From positions 232,526-296,525 of the forward strand of contig JAQGDQ010000207.1 in assembly GCA_030141605.1 (NCBI GenBank): 64,000 bases of DNA. The letters run 5' to 3'. The notes beneath the pieces are model-generated. The model did not search any database and had not been told where the DNA came from. It worked only from the letters and a program-made list of their open reading frames with translations. Origin of the DNA: Tubiluchus corallicola (lineage: Eukaryota; Priapulida; Priapulimorpha; Priapulimorphida; Tubiluchidae). Below, piece after piece: positions 45,948 through 59,800 of the stretch. How positions within the stretch are numbered: the stretch's first letter is position 1; each line of letters opens with the position of its first letter. The position numbers were made by a program, and so were the translations under genes.

Positions 45948-48900
45948 GTAACAAAATCTGTCTTTACTGCCTTAATGTCTATTTCTTTTCTCGTCGATCG
46001 TACCTAATAATGTACTGCTACTTTTACAATTTTATACGTTGGAAAACGTAAAAACGATCACTCTTTGTCAGAAGCATTGTCTGAACGGCACATCAGACAA
46101 AAGATAGCTTGGCAGACTTTAATGGCAATGAGACATTTATAAAGCCGAAATGATCAGAAAACAGAAAATAATCTGCAACAAGAAAGCAACCTAGCGCGAA
46201 ATACCAGTGATGCCACAATAAAACTTTTACAAGTTGTACCTCGTCACTACTATTTTTCATCTGTAAAATGTAAATGTAAAGTGTGACTGTGTGGACAAAT
46301 AATTTGAGCTTAACATTAAAAGATGCTTCAGCGAGTACCCCAGTTTCTCCATTACCGGCGTACCGCTTGGCTTTGTCATAAGTAAATACAGCGAGAGTCA
46401 CACGTGCGCAGTGTCGTTCCTTAGGGGACGTCACTTCCGCTTTCTTCCATTTTTTCGTTTTTCGCAAGATGTCACTAAAGGCGCTAAATTTGAAGTGTTT
46501 CAATGCTAACCAAACCGAAACGTGCAAGTTTATAAAGAAATAAACCCGTGTTTTGCATCACAGTAGTCAGTGGTGAATTTTGATATCGTCTATCAGTGGA
46601 CCTTTAAGAAGCAATTGCAATAAATGAAAATAGGCTACAATCACTACTAGCAGTGAAGTAACAATTGAACATTTTTATCTTGTGGAACAAAACTTGCTCA
46701 CATACGTCGCTTTTCTTTCTCTTTCCTCTCTCGTTCTCTCGTTCGCTTTGCTTTTTTCTCCTTTGTCTTTCCTCGTCTCTCTCTCTCCCTCATTTTCTCT
46801 CCCTTTTCGCTCCCCTCTTACTTTTTCTTTGAATTATTATCTTTGATTTGATAAAAACTTCATTTTTGTAAATATTTCCAGCGCATTTAACAATGTTCAT
46901 CAAACATCTTTTATGTCCAGATAGAGCGCTCGTGTGGCCTAAACACTCAAGTACAAAAATAGATCTCTATACCAAGTTTTCCTATAACAGTCACACTCTG
47001 CTTCCTGACTATGTCAATGTTACTTATTTTAAAAACGCATACATGCGATCGTTCCTGTACCTAAATACCATGAATATAAAACAATTCTTCAGAGAGTAAA
47101 CCTGTTAGAAAATAACGGTGGTGGTGTCAGTGATTTTTGCTGAAGCGTTGCTAATTTTCTAATCGAGGAATTTTCAAAAACATTGGGCAAAATCATTCTG
47201 CCGCTAATAATTAGAAAGTAAGGATGGAAGCGATCTAGCGCCAAAAATTGCCATCCATTTGACATAAATTTGGTCGCGACACTTAGGATATATAAATTCA
47301 AAAACATTTTCATTTACTTATAGAAAAAATAAATAGAAAACATTTGCATTGTCACAAACAGTATCAAGCAATTCAGAATTGTGATGTCAAAATAACACAA
47401 AATCATTGTCATTTCTTACATCAATAGTACATCAGTTCTGCTACATTCGGAATTCGCTTAAACCTTTTTCATTGTCTCTCAGACTACTTGCCTGTTATTG
47501 TCTGCATTGCCTGCCTTCTCGGGTGTGGTAGAGATTGGACGACTAGCCTAGTCTCTTATAGAAGTGGAGTTAATGAAATCTTTTCGTGGTTATTGACGTC
47601 CACGTGGACTGCTGGTGATGACGACGTTGCAAAATTTCCTACACTGAAGGCAAAGTTCATCAGGATGTACCAAGATAAAGGTGCACGATCTCACCACGAA
47701 GCTTCGACAATCCAGCAGCCTACTACTCCACGTCCACGTCCACGTCCAAGTCCAAATGTGAGGTGTTTTGAGTTGGAAAACTTCATTGGCAGTGGAACGC
47801 GTACATACTCATTTTCCGAAACTACAAATTACACAATTACTGAGTTACACGATGAAGCGGCGGCTGCACAGTTAATTAATACTAATCAAGTGAAAGATTC
47901 TGGAGCATCTACTACGTCACAGAAAATTGTTATTAAGGCAGCTGGTGGTAAGGACTCTACGTATCCCGCTCCAATATATGTAAGTAAGACAAGGAAAATA
48001 ATTACAGAATTCATTGGATCTGGATCTGCTGAAGGTACGTGCACTGGTGATACTCGAAGTGTTGTTATCGAGAGCCCTGCCGTTAAGTTAAGCCCTGTTG
48101 GTGAAGGAGTTTATGCTGGTGAATCATCTGCTGCTATTTCGGAATCGCTTGGTGCTGCGAAAGTTCCTGCGCAACTGCCTGAAACACGCCAATTTGAAAC
48201 TTGTTCTCCTAAAGTTCTATCTGACAACGAAATACCTGCAAATAAAACAAGAACTGTGATAACAGACAGTGATTATGGGGACATGCTAGGCCTGCACAAA
48301 GCCACAGATGACAACAAACAAAGTTTGGCATCACCAAAAGGTAAAATCGTGCCAGATAAAGCAATTAAAGCTGAGACAGCAAAAGAAACGGGGGACAAAC
48401 AAAAAGTACCAATCCAAGTTGATAAAACCGAGCTTGATGAAGTAAATAAAACCGAAATAGCGAAAGAAAAGGAAAAACGCACAAAGGAAAAGAAACACGA
48501 CCCAGAATGTGATAAAGGCAAAGCTAGGAAGGATAAGGGAAAGCATGAAATAGTAACTAATGAACCCGATACAAAAAGCAACAAAATCGAACCTGAAAAA
48601 AGAAACCCTGAAATTAGAATTGATAATATACCTGAGACAAGGGACGACAATACGATGAACGAAAATGAAACAAAAAAAATTAACACGAAAAGTGAAATAA
48701 AACCTGCCGAGGTAGCCAGCAAAAATCAAACGAAAAGGCATTTTGGTGGGGACAAACCACACGAAGGAGCAGCCGAAACTAAGGATCCGGATTCTAAAAA
48801 AACTGACAAAGCAGCTACTGCGGAAAAACTCGATAAAACCAAACGTAAAGACAGCGGTAGTAAAACAAGTGATCATAGTGATGGTAGACCTGCTAGTGCT

Positions 48901-50091
48901 AAACCAGAACCTAAGGAGAAAAGTGACAGTAGACCTGCTAGTGCTAAACCAGAACCTAAGGAGAAAAGTGACAGTAGACCTGCTAGTGCTAAACCAGAAC
49001 CTAAGGAGAAAGGTGACAGTAAACCTGATAGTGCTAAACCAGAACCTAAGGAGAAAAGTGACAGTAGACCTGCTAGTGCTAAGCCAGAACCTAAGGAGAA
49101 AAGTGGCAGTAGACCTGCTAGTGCTAAGCCAGAACCTAAGGAGAAAAGTGGCAGTAGACCTGCTAGTGCTAAGCCAGAACGTAAGGAGAAAAGTGGCAGT
49201 AGACCTGCTAGTGCTAAACCAGAACCTAAGGAGAAAAGTGACAGTAGACCTGCTGGTGCTAAACCAGAACCTAAGGAGAAAAGTGACAGTAGACCTGCTA
49301 GTGCTAAACCAGAACCTAAGGAGAAAAGTGACAGTAGACCTGCTAGTGCTAAGCCAGAACCTAAGGCGAAAAGTGGCAGTAGATCTGCTAGTGCTAAGCC
49401 AGAACCTAAGGAGAAAAGTGGCAGTAGACCTGCTAGTGCTAAGCCAGAAGAACCTAAGGAGAAAAGTGACAGTAGACCTGCTGGTGCTAAACCAGAACCT
49501 AAGGAGAAAAGTGACAGCAGACCTGCTAGTGCTAAACCAGAACCTAAGGAGAAAAGTGACAGTAGACCTGCTAGTGCTAAGCCAGAACCTAAGGAGAAAA
49601 GTGGCAGTAGACCTGCTAGTGCTAAGCCAGAACCCAAGGAGAAAAGTGACAGTAGACCTGTTAGTGCTAAACCAGAACCTAAGGAGAAAAGTGACAGTAG
49701 ACCTGCTAGTGCTAAGCCAGAACGTAAGGAGAAAAGTGGCAGTAGACCTGCTAGTGCTAAGCCAGAACATAAGGAGAAAAGTGGCAGTAAACCTGCTAGT
49801 GCTAAGTCAGAACATAAGGAGAAAAGTGGCAGTAAACCTGCTAGTGCTAAGCCAGAACATAAGGAGAAAAGTGGCAGTAAACCTGCTAGTGCTAAGCCAG
49901 AACGTAAGGAGAAAAGTGGCAGTAGACCTGCTAGTGCTAAGCCAGAACGTAAGGAGAAAAGTGGCAGTAAACCTGCTAGTGCTAAGCCAGAACGTAAGGA
50001 GAAAAGTGGCAGTAGACCTGCTAGTGCTAAGCCAGAACATAAGGAGAAGAAGAGCTCAACTGGAAAATCTCGTCCTAAACCAAAATCGTAG
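45784..50091 (+). CDS. Gene 4: two-exon protein, shared module plus 26 basic repeats
   Basis: Exons 45784-45947 and 47562-50091 join in phase (AG plus A) to 897 residues, ATG to TAG. Residues about 1-120 are a unique N-terminal part with no domain I can name. Residues about 121-251 are homologous to residues about 652-801 of gene 2 (CFELENFIG, TRTYSFSETTNYTITEL, KTRKIITEF, GTCTGDTRS). Then comes a Lys/Glu-rich stretch, and residues about 497-884 are 15-residue repeats. There is no BTB or kelch, and the repeat end meets a true stop rather than a donor. AATAAA at 50284 is a likely poly(A) signal. The 3' exon is secure; the first exon is inferred from phase and splice sites only. The function is not known; a highly basic disordered scaffold is inference. 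Confidence 0.72.
47562..50091 (+). CDS. Gene 4 exon 2: module, linker and repeats
   Basis: The frame is open from before 47488 to TAG at 50089-50091. I place the acceptor at TCTCTTATAG (47552-47561) because it matches exon 1. The alternative CATTGTCTCTCAG, ending at 47482, is also good but needs a phase 1 partner that I did not find. The coding content is strong: a module conserved with gene 2, then Lys-rich disorder, then the 15-residue repeats. Confidence 0.85.
48886..50049 (+). repeat. 45 bp coding repeat, 26 units
   Basis: Twenty-five full units and one partial unit encode RPASAKPEPKEKSDS with drift at a few positions (P/R/H after E, D/G before the last S, R/K at the start). One unit has an extra codon (KPEEPKEK). 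A four-unit block (units 8-11) is nearly repeated as units 13-16, so there is higher-order duplication. Nearly all six frames are open across the array, so the long antisense frames are not genes. Confidence 0.97.
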
Positions 50092-53000
50092 GCGTTTTGC
50101 ATGTACTTCACATACGAGGACATTGCACGTGATTATCTATCTCATATGTCGGATGCGATTTTTTATGATAATTCGGCTCCACAATTTTCATATTTCAAGT
50201 ACCCTTTACGATATACGCAGATGTAAGAAACAACTTTATCGAGTAAAAACAATTATTGGAAAGTTGCCTCATTGACAAAATGCAATAAAACACGAAAAGA
50301 TATTAAAACATAAATTAGTATTTTCTTTTCGTATACGTGTCTCTTTGAAAAGTAGATCCTAAAAGGAAACAGGACTTTAAGCTAAAACAGGATTTTAAAC
50401 AATAATCTACCGTATAAAACATTGAAAGGGGACATAATTGTTTTTTTTAAGAATGACTTATACAAAAGAATTATTTTTCGCTTTCCGCTAATCTACTTAG
50501 ACTGGGTCTAGCGCCTGCACATCGAAAACGCGTTGCACAAAAAATAGGCACTGTACTTGATCATAAGAGCACAGTTCAGTGTGACAGTGCACACGCTCAA
50601 GAACTCATGCGTTGGCACAGCTGCAAACTTGAAATTTAAATTTTTGAAGCTAAATTTATGAAGTTTTTGGGTAGTCAATTTTAGCCAGTAGCATTGTATG
50701 TCAATTTTCGCTTTCGCTACCACGTGTAACATACTCGTGGAATGTTTCTGTCGCTTGAAAATTATGTTCAGTTCCGACACCGTCTCTAGGGATTCGTCCA
50801 CCATTAAGTGACCTTATAAACTATCTTAACTTTCTAATTTTATCATCAGAAGCGACTTTCCGCAAGCAATAACTGCTTAAATGAATTCAAACTTCTGTAG
50901 ATTACCTAATGTTCATATAAAAATATCACAAAATTAGCAATCTAACTTTTTGTAAGAGCTTACTGTACTGTTGACGGAAATTGATAATGCGCTGCTTTTC
51001 TTCAGCCGATGATGAACGATAAAAAATAGGCGCTCAAAATAACAGCTGAAATGATCATGACTTTAAAATGATTTTAATAATCAAACCGGTCGCTTATCAC
51101 ACTGTCATTACTAAGTCCTTCTAACATTTTTCACGAAAACTGAAATAAGCCAAACTTCCCAGAAGACTTGGTCTTTCCTTTAATACAAGCTTGTTGAATA
51201 GTATTTCATGTATATTGATTTGTTTAATTTTTGTAAAATTCATCTTTTAAATAACTTTGGGCTTACCAGAAAACAAAACTATGTGCATAGCATCACTGAC
51301 ACGTTTTCACTTCTCGGTTCCACGGTCTTAATCTGTGAAAAAATAAACAACTAGTAGCACGGCTGGGAGACCAAGTCGATTCATATGACACAACATGATC
51401 TATATATTATATATACACGATGTCAAAAAACAGGAGAAAATGGCCAAACAAGGGAATAGATGTATAAATATAGTGGCATTTAGGAAGAATTAACGGTAAA
51501 AGTTTCGTATAAGCATTACGAAATTCATAAAATTTCTCTCTCACTCTTTCTTTCTTTCTTTCTCGCTGTCTTTCTCTCTCCCCCAATGGCAATTTTCTTG
51601 ATCCACATTTGCGTATCGACCTCATGGCAGCCTGCAGTAAAATCAGTTACCACTTCCAGGAAGCAGAAGCAAGACGTATCGTGTAAAAGGATTCCTTCTT
51701 GCATCCAGTGCTTAAAGGACAAGAAAAGGGATACCTGAAATAGGTTTGAGAAAAATCGCCTTAAAAATTATAATACCTTGCAGCAATTTTATGCATATAT
51801 TTATACTCACGTTAAAATGATTTTTTGTTTGTTTTCTTTTTAAATCTGCCACGATATTGTTCCGAAGTCGCTATTACATGACGTCACTACGCAAACGTAA
51901 ATCAGGGGAAGAAAAGGAAATGTTAAATTATGTCCCCAAAAACTTTTCATGCAAATCTGCATTACTTGGCATTTCGCTTACCTGCTTGAAAGACTTAAGT
52001 AACTAGAAGTAATAATTGAAAATTTTCATGCCAGTAGGTAAAATGTCGCTGGCTGACCCTCCAGGGTGCACCACTCACTAACCAAAACTGAAAAATTTAT
52101 CTTATTGACAAGATACAGTAATTTAAAATTTGACTTAATTAGTGACATGTGTGCTATTTTTATACTCTGTGGTTGAGCCAATGTAAACCAATTCATTTTC
52201 GTGGTTTCTAGGCATTTTGAGCCAAACAATGGTCGGAAAATTAATGAAAAAATAAGCAGTATTTCAACTGTTTCCCACCTTTAAGGATACAAAATTTAGG
52301 TATAACTCAAAAGCAGCACTTTCTTTCTCTGCTCATTTAACCACTTTCAAATCATCCATGTAGGTCCTTTAATCTCTCGTCAATAACATAAGTAATATCA
52401 TTCCCGTTTGTGATCAATCCCTTTTTTGTGAGTCAGACAACAATATGACTAGCTGTCAACTACATCACATATTTCATCATATTCACAAAAACAAAATCAT
52501 TTTCATTTAAAAACTCATCCATTTCTTTCTTTGAATTCACAATCTATCTGCTTTTCTTGTCATTTTCAGGGGTATATCAAAAAAATTATAACGCCCTAGG
52601 CTGACAGTCCCATCCTGCGCACCTATATTGTTATATATGAAGCCCAAGAAACAATTATTGTATTATATTAGTAATACTACTACTTAAATACTCTTGTTGT
52701 TTTTGTTAATTTCATTTATTTGTACTGGCTTATAGCCAAGGATGTTGCATAACTGCTTGTGGTGTAAGACGTTTTATATAAGAATGATTGTATATCTTTG
52801 TTATAAACGTTATAATGGCGCTTATTATAAAAGCAACTATCTGTGATGTGTTATAAAATACACGTTTTGTGTGAACACGAAAGGATACACATTTTCTGAG
52901 TATAGAGGAGAATAGAAATTTTTTACACTGAGTCATTATTTGGCACCCTAGTCTACAGCCGGGTTAGTCATTGATAAATACGCCCTGATCTTTTTCACCA

Positions 53001-53736
53001 CAAGTTCACTTATTGGTTCACTCATTCGTAATTAATCGTATTACTAGTAGCGCATAGGTAGGTCTCAGTTGCGTTGACCTTTTATTCCAAAATAAAAATA
53101 AAAGACAGGCCCTAACAACATCGCTGTCCAGACTCAAAGATGGTTGCCTCGTTTATGGCCCCAAAATGAAAGTCAAAAATAGGACCTAACTATATCGCTG
53201 TCAGCGCCTCTTACCCTATCCCGGGTGTCTACCGTCCATGTTTTGTTATGTTAACTTTTTAACTTATTCAAAGTCCTGCTAGAGAAAAATTAAATGAAAT
53301 GGGAAACAAGAAAATAAAAAAAAGATTTTTAAAACGGCGTGGCTAAGTTACGTAACAGTGGACAAAACGTACATGTATCTGCTGAGTCTTGCACAACACG
53401 TCATTGCATTATCTTAATTACTGTATTGTTCAAAATGTTCAAATTCTGTCATTTATTAACATTAACAACGTTAGTGGACATAAGAAATACTCAATCTATT
53501 TTGCTTTGTAACTATTAGTTATACTCTTGCTATACTTCTACGTTGGTTTAAGCCTAGCGGCACTCAGCTGCTCTAATAAATAATGACGTAATTGATGATG
53601 AAATGTGACAACATCGCTTCGCAGTACTGTAACACCAGAAGTGGCAGAGTGGAGGGACCCCAGTTATCAAAAACAATGCTCAAATTTTTTGTAATGTATC
53701 GATTGTTATAAATAAGCTTTACATTTCTTCGCAAAG
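50092..53736. other. Intergenic region between genes 4 and 5
   Basis: AATAAA at 50284-50289 probably ends gene 4. A CT-rich run lies at 51537-51582. The rest shows no exon or repeat I can define. The gene 5 promoter should be near 53.5-53.7 kb. Confidence 0.5.
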
Positions 53737-53856
53737 ATGATAAAAAGCTGCTTAAACGACTCTCAGAGTGAAGAGGAATGTTCTGAGACGGAAACAGAGC
53801 GAAGTAACCCAAAAATTGCTATTACCATATGCAACCCTAAAACGCTGAAAGAACAG
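53737..53856 (+). CDS. Gene 5 exon 1 (start)
   Basis: The ATG at 53737 opens 40 codons rich in Glu/Ser/Thr (SQSEEECSETETERS) ending CAG before gtatgt, phase 0. It was chosen as the start because exon 2 follows in phase. The initiation context is unremarkable. Confidence 0.6.
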
Positions 53857-56800
53857 GTATGTCACATTCACAAACACGAGGTAGATGTATCGGTAGTAGC
53901 AGACAACCGTAGCGTTCAAAAGCTATTGAAAGGCTTCAGAAAAATCAAAACTGTCCCTGCTTCTAGGTTTATCAACCCGTTTCCTCCTCTGGCCTATGTT
54001 ATTTAAAAACGGATAAACTTCCCACAGTCAGTGAGTTGTGTATGTGCTACCCAATATATAATGTAAGTGTAATATAACATATAATATATATATGTGTAAT
54101 ACATATAAAACGAAGTTCCTGTTTCCAGGAAATATCTTTTCCAAACTTTGTTTTTCTCTAAAATGGTACCTCTTATTTTCTAATCAATCTTTTTCAAGCA
54201 TTGAAATTCAACAATAGGAGAAATGTTACACAATTTTTAATTTTCTCTGATTTAAATTCACCGATGTACAGAAGAACTGAATATCTAAACATACCTCAGG
54301 GCAGAAAATCAAAGAACTGACTATCTAAACAAATAACAGTCAGAGAATTAACTAAGTAAGTTTATCACTTGTTTTTATTTTCAAAACTTTATAACGTCCA
54401 AAGGTAATGCGCAAACAAAATTCAGTACAATAAGGATGACTTTATTAAGTTTCGTCGCTGAGACTGGTGCAGTAGACCTCCTTAAATTTGTTTTTTGTTT
54501 GTGTAGAACAAGGTGAAAATGCAATTGCAAAATTTCTGAAACGAAAAGGTGGTAATGTAATTCTCTTGGTTCTGATTCAGACCCAGTCTCAACTCTTCTC
54601 TTTCTCATTTCATTTCTTTTTTGGCTGAGGTTGGTTTCGCAAATGGTATAATTGTCGATTTATTCCATCACTAACACTATCAAAATTCTAAATAACTTTA
54701 TATCATTATTGTTGTTTCTTACACTCCTAACTAAATAATACGAGTTAAGTTTTTTTAAATTTGTGTAGATCAATTGCCATCTGCAAGGCCACTTTACCCC
54801 TCAACCACTTCATACAGGTAACGACCCTGGCGATGTTCGACATGTCAGTTTTTCAGAAAGCAAGTTTCATTACTTGTGCACTAAAGACCTAAAAGACATA
54901 CTCCCAACAGCGGAGAGTCAAACCGATCTGGACGTGGCACGTAAATATTGGCTAGGCGAAGCCGATGAGCTGCTAAAGTATGGAGAAGGTTGGTGGTTTA
55001 AAACTGTTGCAATTTTTTCTTTTTCTTTTTACAAAATCTGATATAGAAATGAGGCGTAAATCCGCTTGATTAGTGGATCTGTCGTGCTGAACTAACTGAT
55101 CACTTTAATTCAGTGCTTTACCTACAGTATACACGCAAAATAGTGGTTGGCGAATTAACTTTTTTGGTGTAATAGCCTAATTGTGCAGACTGCAACTTTG
55201 CATACCTACTGTAAGGAAAGTCAATTATTAAAGTCATCGATTAAGGTAAACAAGGCTTCAATGTGACGCTCTTATTCGACACACATAGATGTACTGAAAG
55301 TTGATGAATGCCTTGTTCCGGTACTGCGTAAGTTGGGATGAATTTCTGGGTAAGAAAATTTCTGTTGAACTAGGTCTCATTAACTTGACAAGTGGTTATG
55401 AGTAGTATTTCAATCATTTGGGATGATACTTATTAATTTATTATTTATTTTCTTTATTTTAGATTTTAATCAATGCATAAAGTACTATATAAAAACAAAT
55501 GAGTGATGCAGATTATAAAACTGTATACACAAAATAAAAAAAACTGTACAAGAGAAGCACAAGTTAGTTTAGATAATAAAGGAAGAAGTTAGTAATGAGT
55601 TCCAATATTATATGTACAATGATGTATATCGAATATCTGTATCAGTTTTCTATGTGCTGGTTTGCATTGGAAGATATGTTCGGCTGTCATTTTTTGTTAT
55701 TCATGCGATGCGGTACATCGGGCCGTGTCTGGCACGGTGGTAGACCGAAACCCCGCCACCGAAAGCGGCCGAAACCCGGAATCGTGTGATTTCGATACGT
55801 GTTGTATAAGCAGCATTATGTGTGTTGACTGGACAAGTTTATAGTTCTTTTGATGCAAATATGAGCAACACTACAGAATGTTTTTCAAGTATGTTACCGA
55901 ATATTTATTTTTTTATTTAGAGTTTATTTCAGCACATAAAAAATGCTATATAAAAGTTAAAATTTGCACAAAGACTAAGAAATACTACATGTCATGCACT
56001 ACTAAAAAGCCACTAAAATTTACAAAAAAGGTATAGTACAAATATACACATAATTTAAAAATACAAAGGAAAAATACGAAGTTAAAAAAACAGCAGTTAT
56101 TACATCAGTAAATCATGCCTTCTAAATATTCTACTATAAAATCATGCATCAGCTTGATGGCAAACCAGGCGACTACACTACTTGTTGACTATTTCTATTG
56201 CATTTCTAGCTCCTATTGTATATCCTAACATTGAAGACCCACCAATGTTCTTCTACGATGGAGAAAAACCAGATTCGTTGATCATCGTCGACAGTGTCCT
56301 ATTCCAAGTTCATAAATCAGTTTTATATCGTAACAGTCGTTACTTTGATGAATTGTTCAGGGACAGTACCTTAAGAGAAAATATGTCAGAACTGGCTTTT
56401 GATGACGTCACGCCAAAAGCCTTTCGAGCTCTACTGATGTACTATTACGACGTAAGATTGAAATTGACCAAAGACAATGTGTGCGAGCTACGCTACGCAG
56501 CGTCTAAATTTGGCAATAGAGAACTTGTAGAATATTGTGATCTATTTCTCAAACAGTCATTTAACGAAAATTCTATTTTGAAGTCGTACGAGAAAGCGCG
56601 CATGGCAGGGTTGACAGAGCTCTGTGTCAAGACACGCCGTTTCATCAGAAAGGAGTTTACGACCATATCCAACAGTATTGACTTCCTTTTACTTTCACAG
56701 CCAATTCTTTGCGAGATCTTGTCAGATGATGAAGTTCAAGTTAACTCTGAGCTGGAGGTATTCCAGGCGGCGCTGCGGTGGTTAAATCACGACCCGGAGG

Positions 56801-59800
56801 TACGCATGCGTAATGCGGTGGAAGTGTTGAAGTGCATCAGACTACACACCATGTCTAGAGAGGAACTGTTTCAAAGTTTGCGAGAAGCTCCTTTCTTGAT
56901 GCAAAACCCGCATGCGCGCGATATCATCCTGAATGCTAACTGGTATGATTATTTTCTCATAATATAATAATTATAATGAAACTCTTTATTGCATATGTCA
57001 TATAACAGCCGAACGGTACAGATTATAAACACACATTCACAATATGTAGTAATTATAACATGTAACTGTTGTTATCAATTGTGTTAATGAACCTGATAAA
57101 AAACCAATGTAAGTGGCCAACGGATGACTATTCGGGTTAAAACGTGTTCATGTAGTAATGTGTTAATGTTAATGTCGGTTTATATGATATAATACATAAA
57201 TATCGGTCATTGAAACCTATTGTTGATGTGTGGTGGATGTTCGTGAAGTTTTTTTAGTGATATGAGCACATTTTTTTATTTTAGAGCACAAAGGCTGCCT
57301 AGTTATAATTATATAGTTTATATGAGCCCTAATTTATGTAGGCTATTTTTAGAGTTAATATATTCTCTTTTAGCTGCTTTTTAATCTGTTTTAGGGTTTT
57401 AGCAGATTTTACTTGAAGCGGGCTTCGCAAACTGAATTGTGACCATATTTATTGTTAGTTTTTGTTTGTTTAATATCACGTGTTCTTGTCTTTAGTTGTC
57501 ATAATAAAATTTAGTGGATTTCTTGATTATCTTTACCCAACACCTAACTTGACTCTGTGCCATAACGTTTAATCAATGGTCTAGCCCTGTTTATGTTTTT
57601 CTATATGACAATTTATATATACTTCATGCTAGTATATATAAAATTGGAACATTAAGCGATTCCATTTGTCTCTATTTGCTTTTTTGTATTCTGTCATTTA
57701 ATTTTTTTAATTACAGTATTAAATTTTGTGCTAAAGGGCATCCTTAATTCTCTTTACGCTGCCTCTACCAGCCGTCTCAAAATCGTCCACCAACTGGTCT
57801 ACTTAAGTCCTAGACGCCCCTTCTTGTTCTGGCCCGCAAAAAGAGAGGCTGTTTATATCAAATAAAACTTAATTATTTTGAACTTAGTCCGCCAAGAGAA
57901 CTGGAGAATCCTAATGTTCTGAACCAGAACAAATTACTTGGTCCTTAAAAAGATTTAGAACAACCTTCGCTTGGAAAAAGGCAAGGTGCCGTGTTAGTTG
58001 CCAATGCCAAAGAGTAATCATTAAACAGCTGATTCTTCTGGTGTTTTTAGCTTTTATCACTCTTCGCAGTAGAATTCTTTATTTTTGTTATTCTGACTTT
58101 TTACACTTTCAATCACAGACAGAACTGGATAAGTCAGTAAGTTTTTTCTTGAGGGCCTACAATTTTAGGCTGGAATTTGAGAAAAATGCTATTGTGGCAT
58201 ATACATGTGCAGAATAATACCAGTGTAGTTTTGTTGTATGTTAAAATTGCTCTCAATGACATTCACTCATTGATATAACCTAATCATATCATTGCAGGTA
58301 TAAAACCTGCTTGGAGGAAGAGCAGTTATCTAAGGCATCATTTTTGCAAAATTTTCCGGGGACCAGGTGCAATTTGAGTCCAAGAGTAAGTAGAATTCAT
58401 TTTTCTGGTCACGGGTTAACATGGATCTTACAATATATTGTGCTGAAGGCGACATTGCCGATAACGGTAGTTTCAATGTCGAAATGTGCATGCTTCCATT
58501 GTGACAAAAATAACTCCAAAATCTTAAACCAAAGTAAAGAAAATTCTAACAAAGACCAGCCAGGAATGTGTCTTACATCCTCCATGCCAGTGGAACTGGT
58601 GCTGATATGCTAAAATGACCTACAGGCTCACGGATATTCTGCTTGCTAGACTAGTTATAGGTAGGTGCTAGTATGCCCAGGTTCTGAAAGGCCCACGCCC
58701 AGGAGTCATTGCAATATAGAAGAAACGTACCTAATAAATCGCCCTTCATTACAATATTTACAAAAGTAATGATGATGCAAATGGCACTCATTCAATCACT
58801 TAATAAAGCAACGAGATTCTTTGTTACAAAAGAAAAAGTATAACTTCACCAACGCGGCTCTTCATGGCTTCATCTAACTTGATTTCATTAATTGTTACGA
58901 TAATTGATAGCCATTAATGGTTGAGGGTCAAAATGGGGTTATCAAAAATGTAATCACTAGTCACGTGAGCTTGTTATTATTAAAGCATGTGAATATTCTA
59001 GCCTTTTACACAAGTACACAGAATGATAATGATGATGATGGTAAATCTTTTATTATGCTTCTATTTGCAGTACATCAGCATATGATATCCATGAAATCCA
59101 TGTAAAGATATTAGTGACACACATACGTACATACTGTACATAATTACGTAATAATAAAAGCAACTGTATAAAATTATATACAAATAAACAAGTGCATGCA
59201 TATAAACAAATACGTTAGAATGTACAAAATATACAAAATGCTTAGGTATTGTAAAGTTTTGGCAAGTTGTTGTAATGATCAGATTCGATCATTATATAAT
59301 AAGTTACATAATAACTTAATACATAATAACATTACATAATAAAGTTATTACGTCACCATTACCCACAATGCCTGTTGTTCATTAGATCTCTGTACCTGTA
59401 GTACATAGGTAAACTATAAACTAATGATAAATTTTAAATATATGTAAACATCCTGGAAGTCTAAAGAGTCGTTCTGTAAATATACTTACTAGCGATTAGT
59501 TAACGTTTTCACAATGTACTTCACTAAGTCCAAAAATGCAGTAATTATACTTTTGGTTTGGTTTAAGCCTTTGATTGATCACTGATTGATCACAACTACT
59601 GATTGATCACCAAGCTCCAACATAAAATGTCTCCTCTTCCTTTGGTTGACAAATGCATTACGGACAATAAAATAGCAAATGATCTGGTGTCTGAGGGGAC
59701 AATCCATAGTCGCACAGTGCGGGCACAGAAATTGATTAAAGTTTCCTTGCTTAGGAAGAAAGCAAATTGCCCCAGTCTTCAATAGCCTGCCAGAATTTCT

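Noticed and set aside
46093-46527. A 144-residue minus-strand frame
   Set aside because: No recognisable domain or splice-supported context. It does overlap a CGGAAGTGACGTC-like promoter motif near 46430, which is not enough to call a gene.
46881-46922. A possible middle exon of gene 4 after the acceptor TTTCCAG near 46881
   Set aside because: Joined to exon 1 it reaches a stop within about 14 codons, whereas 45947 to 47562 keeps the frame.
48331-49770. A 479-residue open frame on the minus strand and other long frames over the gene 4 repeats
   Set aside because: A 45 bp unit without stop codons leaves nearly all frames open. The frame aligned with the gene 2 module is the plus-strand one, so the others are shadows.
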